Below, piece after piece: positions 63,523 through 64,000 of a stretch of 64,000 nt of DNA (its first letter is position 1; each line of letters opens with the position of its first letter). The position numbers were made by a program, and so were the translations under genes. Under the pieces are notes generated by a model. The model saw only the letters and a list, made by a program, of their open reading frames with translations, ran no database searches and was not told the DNA's origin. Source of the stretch: Portibacter lacus (GTDB lineage: Bacteria > Bacteroidota > Bacteroidia > Chitinophagales > Saprospiraceae). The stretch covers positions 32,897 through 96,896 of the forward strand of contig NZ_JAJNKA010000019.1 of the NCBI RefSeq assembly GCF_021533215.1. The letters are read 5' to 3'.

Positions 63523-63886
63523 TTATTTCATAGTTTTTCAATATCGAAATTTTTATACTTTTTCATAGTAAGAAAAGGCTATATAATATAAAGACCAACC
63601 ACTGCCTCCTGTTTTAACTTACTTAATGAGCTAAGAATCGTAAGCAGCTCAAACTCTACTATCTCGTAGTAACATATTAATAAAATAAAAAAATTCTTTC
63701 TTGCATCAGAAGGAATTTTTAAAGCTCAATAACTCTATTTAAAGTTTTGGAATTGACTTCAAGATCTGCAACATCCACTAATTAATCTAAGGATATTTCT
63801 TGAATATGTAGTTAACCGTGATGACTAAGATTGGTTAAGAGTGTTGAGCGATACCACAAAAAGAATCTAGAAGTGCTTATTCCTAT
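63523..63886. other. Gene-free right-end spacer
   Basis: About 360 AT-rich bases with no supported gene. It contains the terminator-like hairpin at 63689-63720; otherwise nothing was recognised. Confidence 0.4.
63689..63720 (+). terminator. Rho-independent terminator-like hairpin
   Basis: AAAAATTCTTTC (63689-63700) and GAAGGAATTTTT (63709-63720), 12-bp arms with one G-T pair and an 8-base loop, ending in a T run. It is 167 bases after the last gene. Confidence 0.6.
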
Positions 63887-63888
63887 GT

Positions 63889-63923
63889 GTTTGACCCCCT
63901 AGTTCTTGAGGTTTGACCCCCTA
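63889..63923. repeat. Twin 13-bp direct repeats, possible IS21-family end
   Basis: GTTTGACCCCCTA occurs at 63889-63901 and 63911-63923, 22 bases apart (two helical turns). A TGT triplet lies just left at 63886-63888 or 63888-63890. IS21-family elements have such repeated binding sites at their ends and 5'-TGT termini, so the left end of an element may begin here and run out of the window. No transposase is visible. Confidence 0.4.
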
Positions 63924-64000
63924 TGTGGATAACTCGCTATTTCAAATTTACAATTATATTTTAGATCTGTTTCTGAGGCTTTCCCCTTTGAGATCAATTC

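Overview
The window comes from a low-GC (roughly one-third G+C) member of the Bacteroidota, most like a marine Cytophagia/Saprospiria-type bacterium. Support: promoters of the Bacteroidota form TTG-N19/20-TAnnTTTG (e.g. 56818-56847, 13388-13418), a type IX secretion C-terminal domain (9198-10562), a TamB/TamL pair with a lipoprotein TamL, a LytS/LytTR two-component pair, a TANFOR-type polymorphic toxin, and many ATGA/TAATG gene overlaps. Taxon and all functions are inferred from sequence reading alone.

Left part (1-35250), mostly housekeeping: the 3' part of gcvT, a DUF1015 protein, an aminofutalosine-deaminase-like amidohydrolase, a secreted HisC-like aminotransferase, an AEC transporter, a secreted alpha/beta hydrolase, a LytS-LytTR pair, a T9SS-exported VCBS protein and a Dabb protein. 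A minus-strand manganese/zinc unit follows (mntR, binding protein, ATPase) with a clear inverted-repeat operator but no permease gene. Then come a K+-dependent membrane pyrophosphatase, an ergothioneine operon (egtB, unknown gene, egtD), a PIF1-like helicase, tamB-tamL, an AsmA-like protein, an ECF42-type sigma factor with its YCII partner, a ThuA protein and a PQQ dehydrogenase.

Middle (35250-50100): after the decayed remnant of a sigma-54 activator lies a tightly overlapping five-gene operon: outer-membrane barrel, 1093-aa exported beta-rich protein, FN3-type lipoprotein, 2198-aa TANFOR toxin with a zincin-like motif and a C-terminal AHH nuclease, and a putative immunity gene. I read this as a secretion/display module plus its effector. 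Base composition changes sharply inside the toxin gene.

Right part (50096-64000) is accessory: an XRE regulator, a CHC2/TOPRIM primase-helicase, an intact tyrosine recombinase and a catalytically degraded second one, a secreted unknown protein, a GC-rich gene-free block full of hairpins, a 56-aa acidic peptide in front of a papain/C39-like cysteine peptidase, a 150-base nested inverted repeat, fragments resembling tmRNA/tRNA 3' ends, and two toxin-tail cassettes. The two cassettes share the same 5' region, hairpin, GTG start and leader peptide but have different PD-(D/E)XK nuclease tails and different downstream immunity candidates. The right edge carries twin 13-bp repeats that may be the end of an IS21-like element. 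Together this suggests a growing toxin-immunity island next to its own recombinases.
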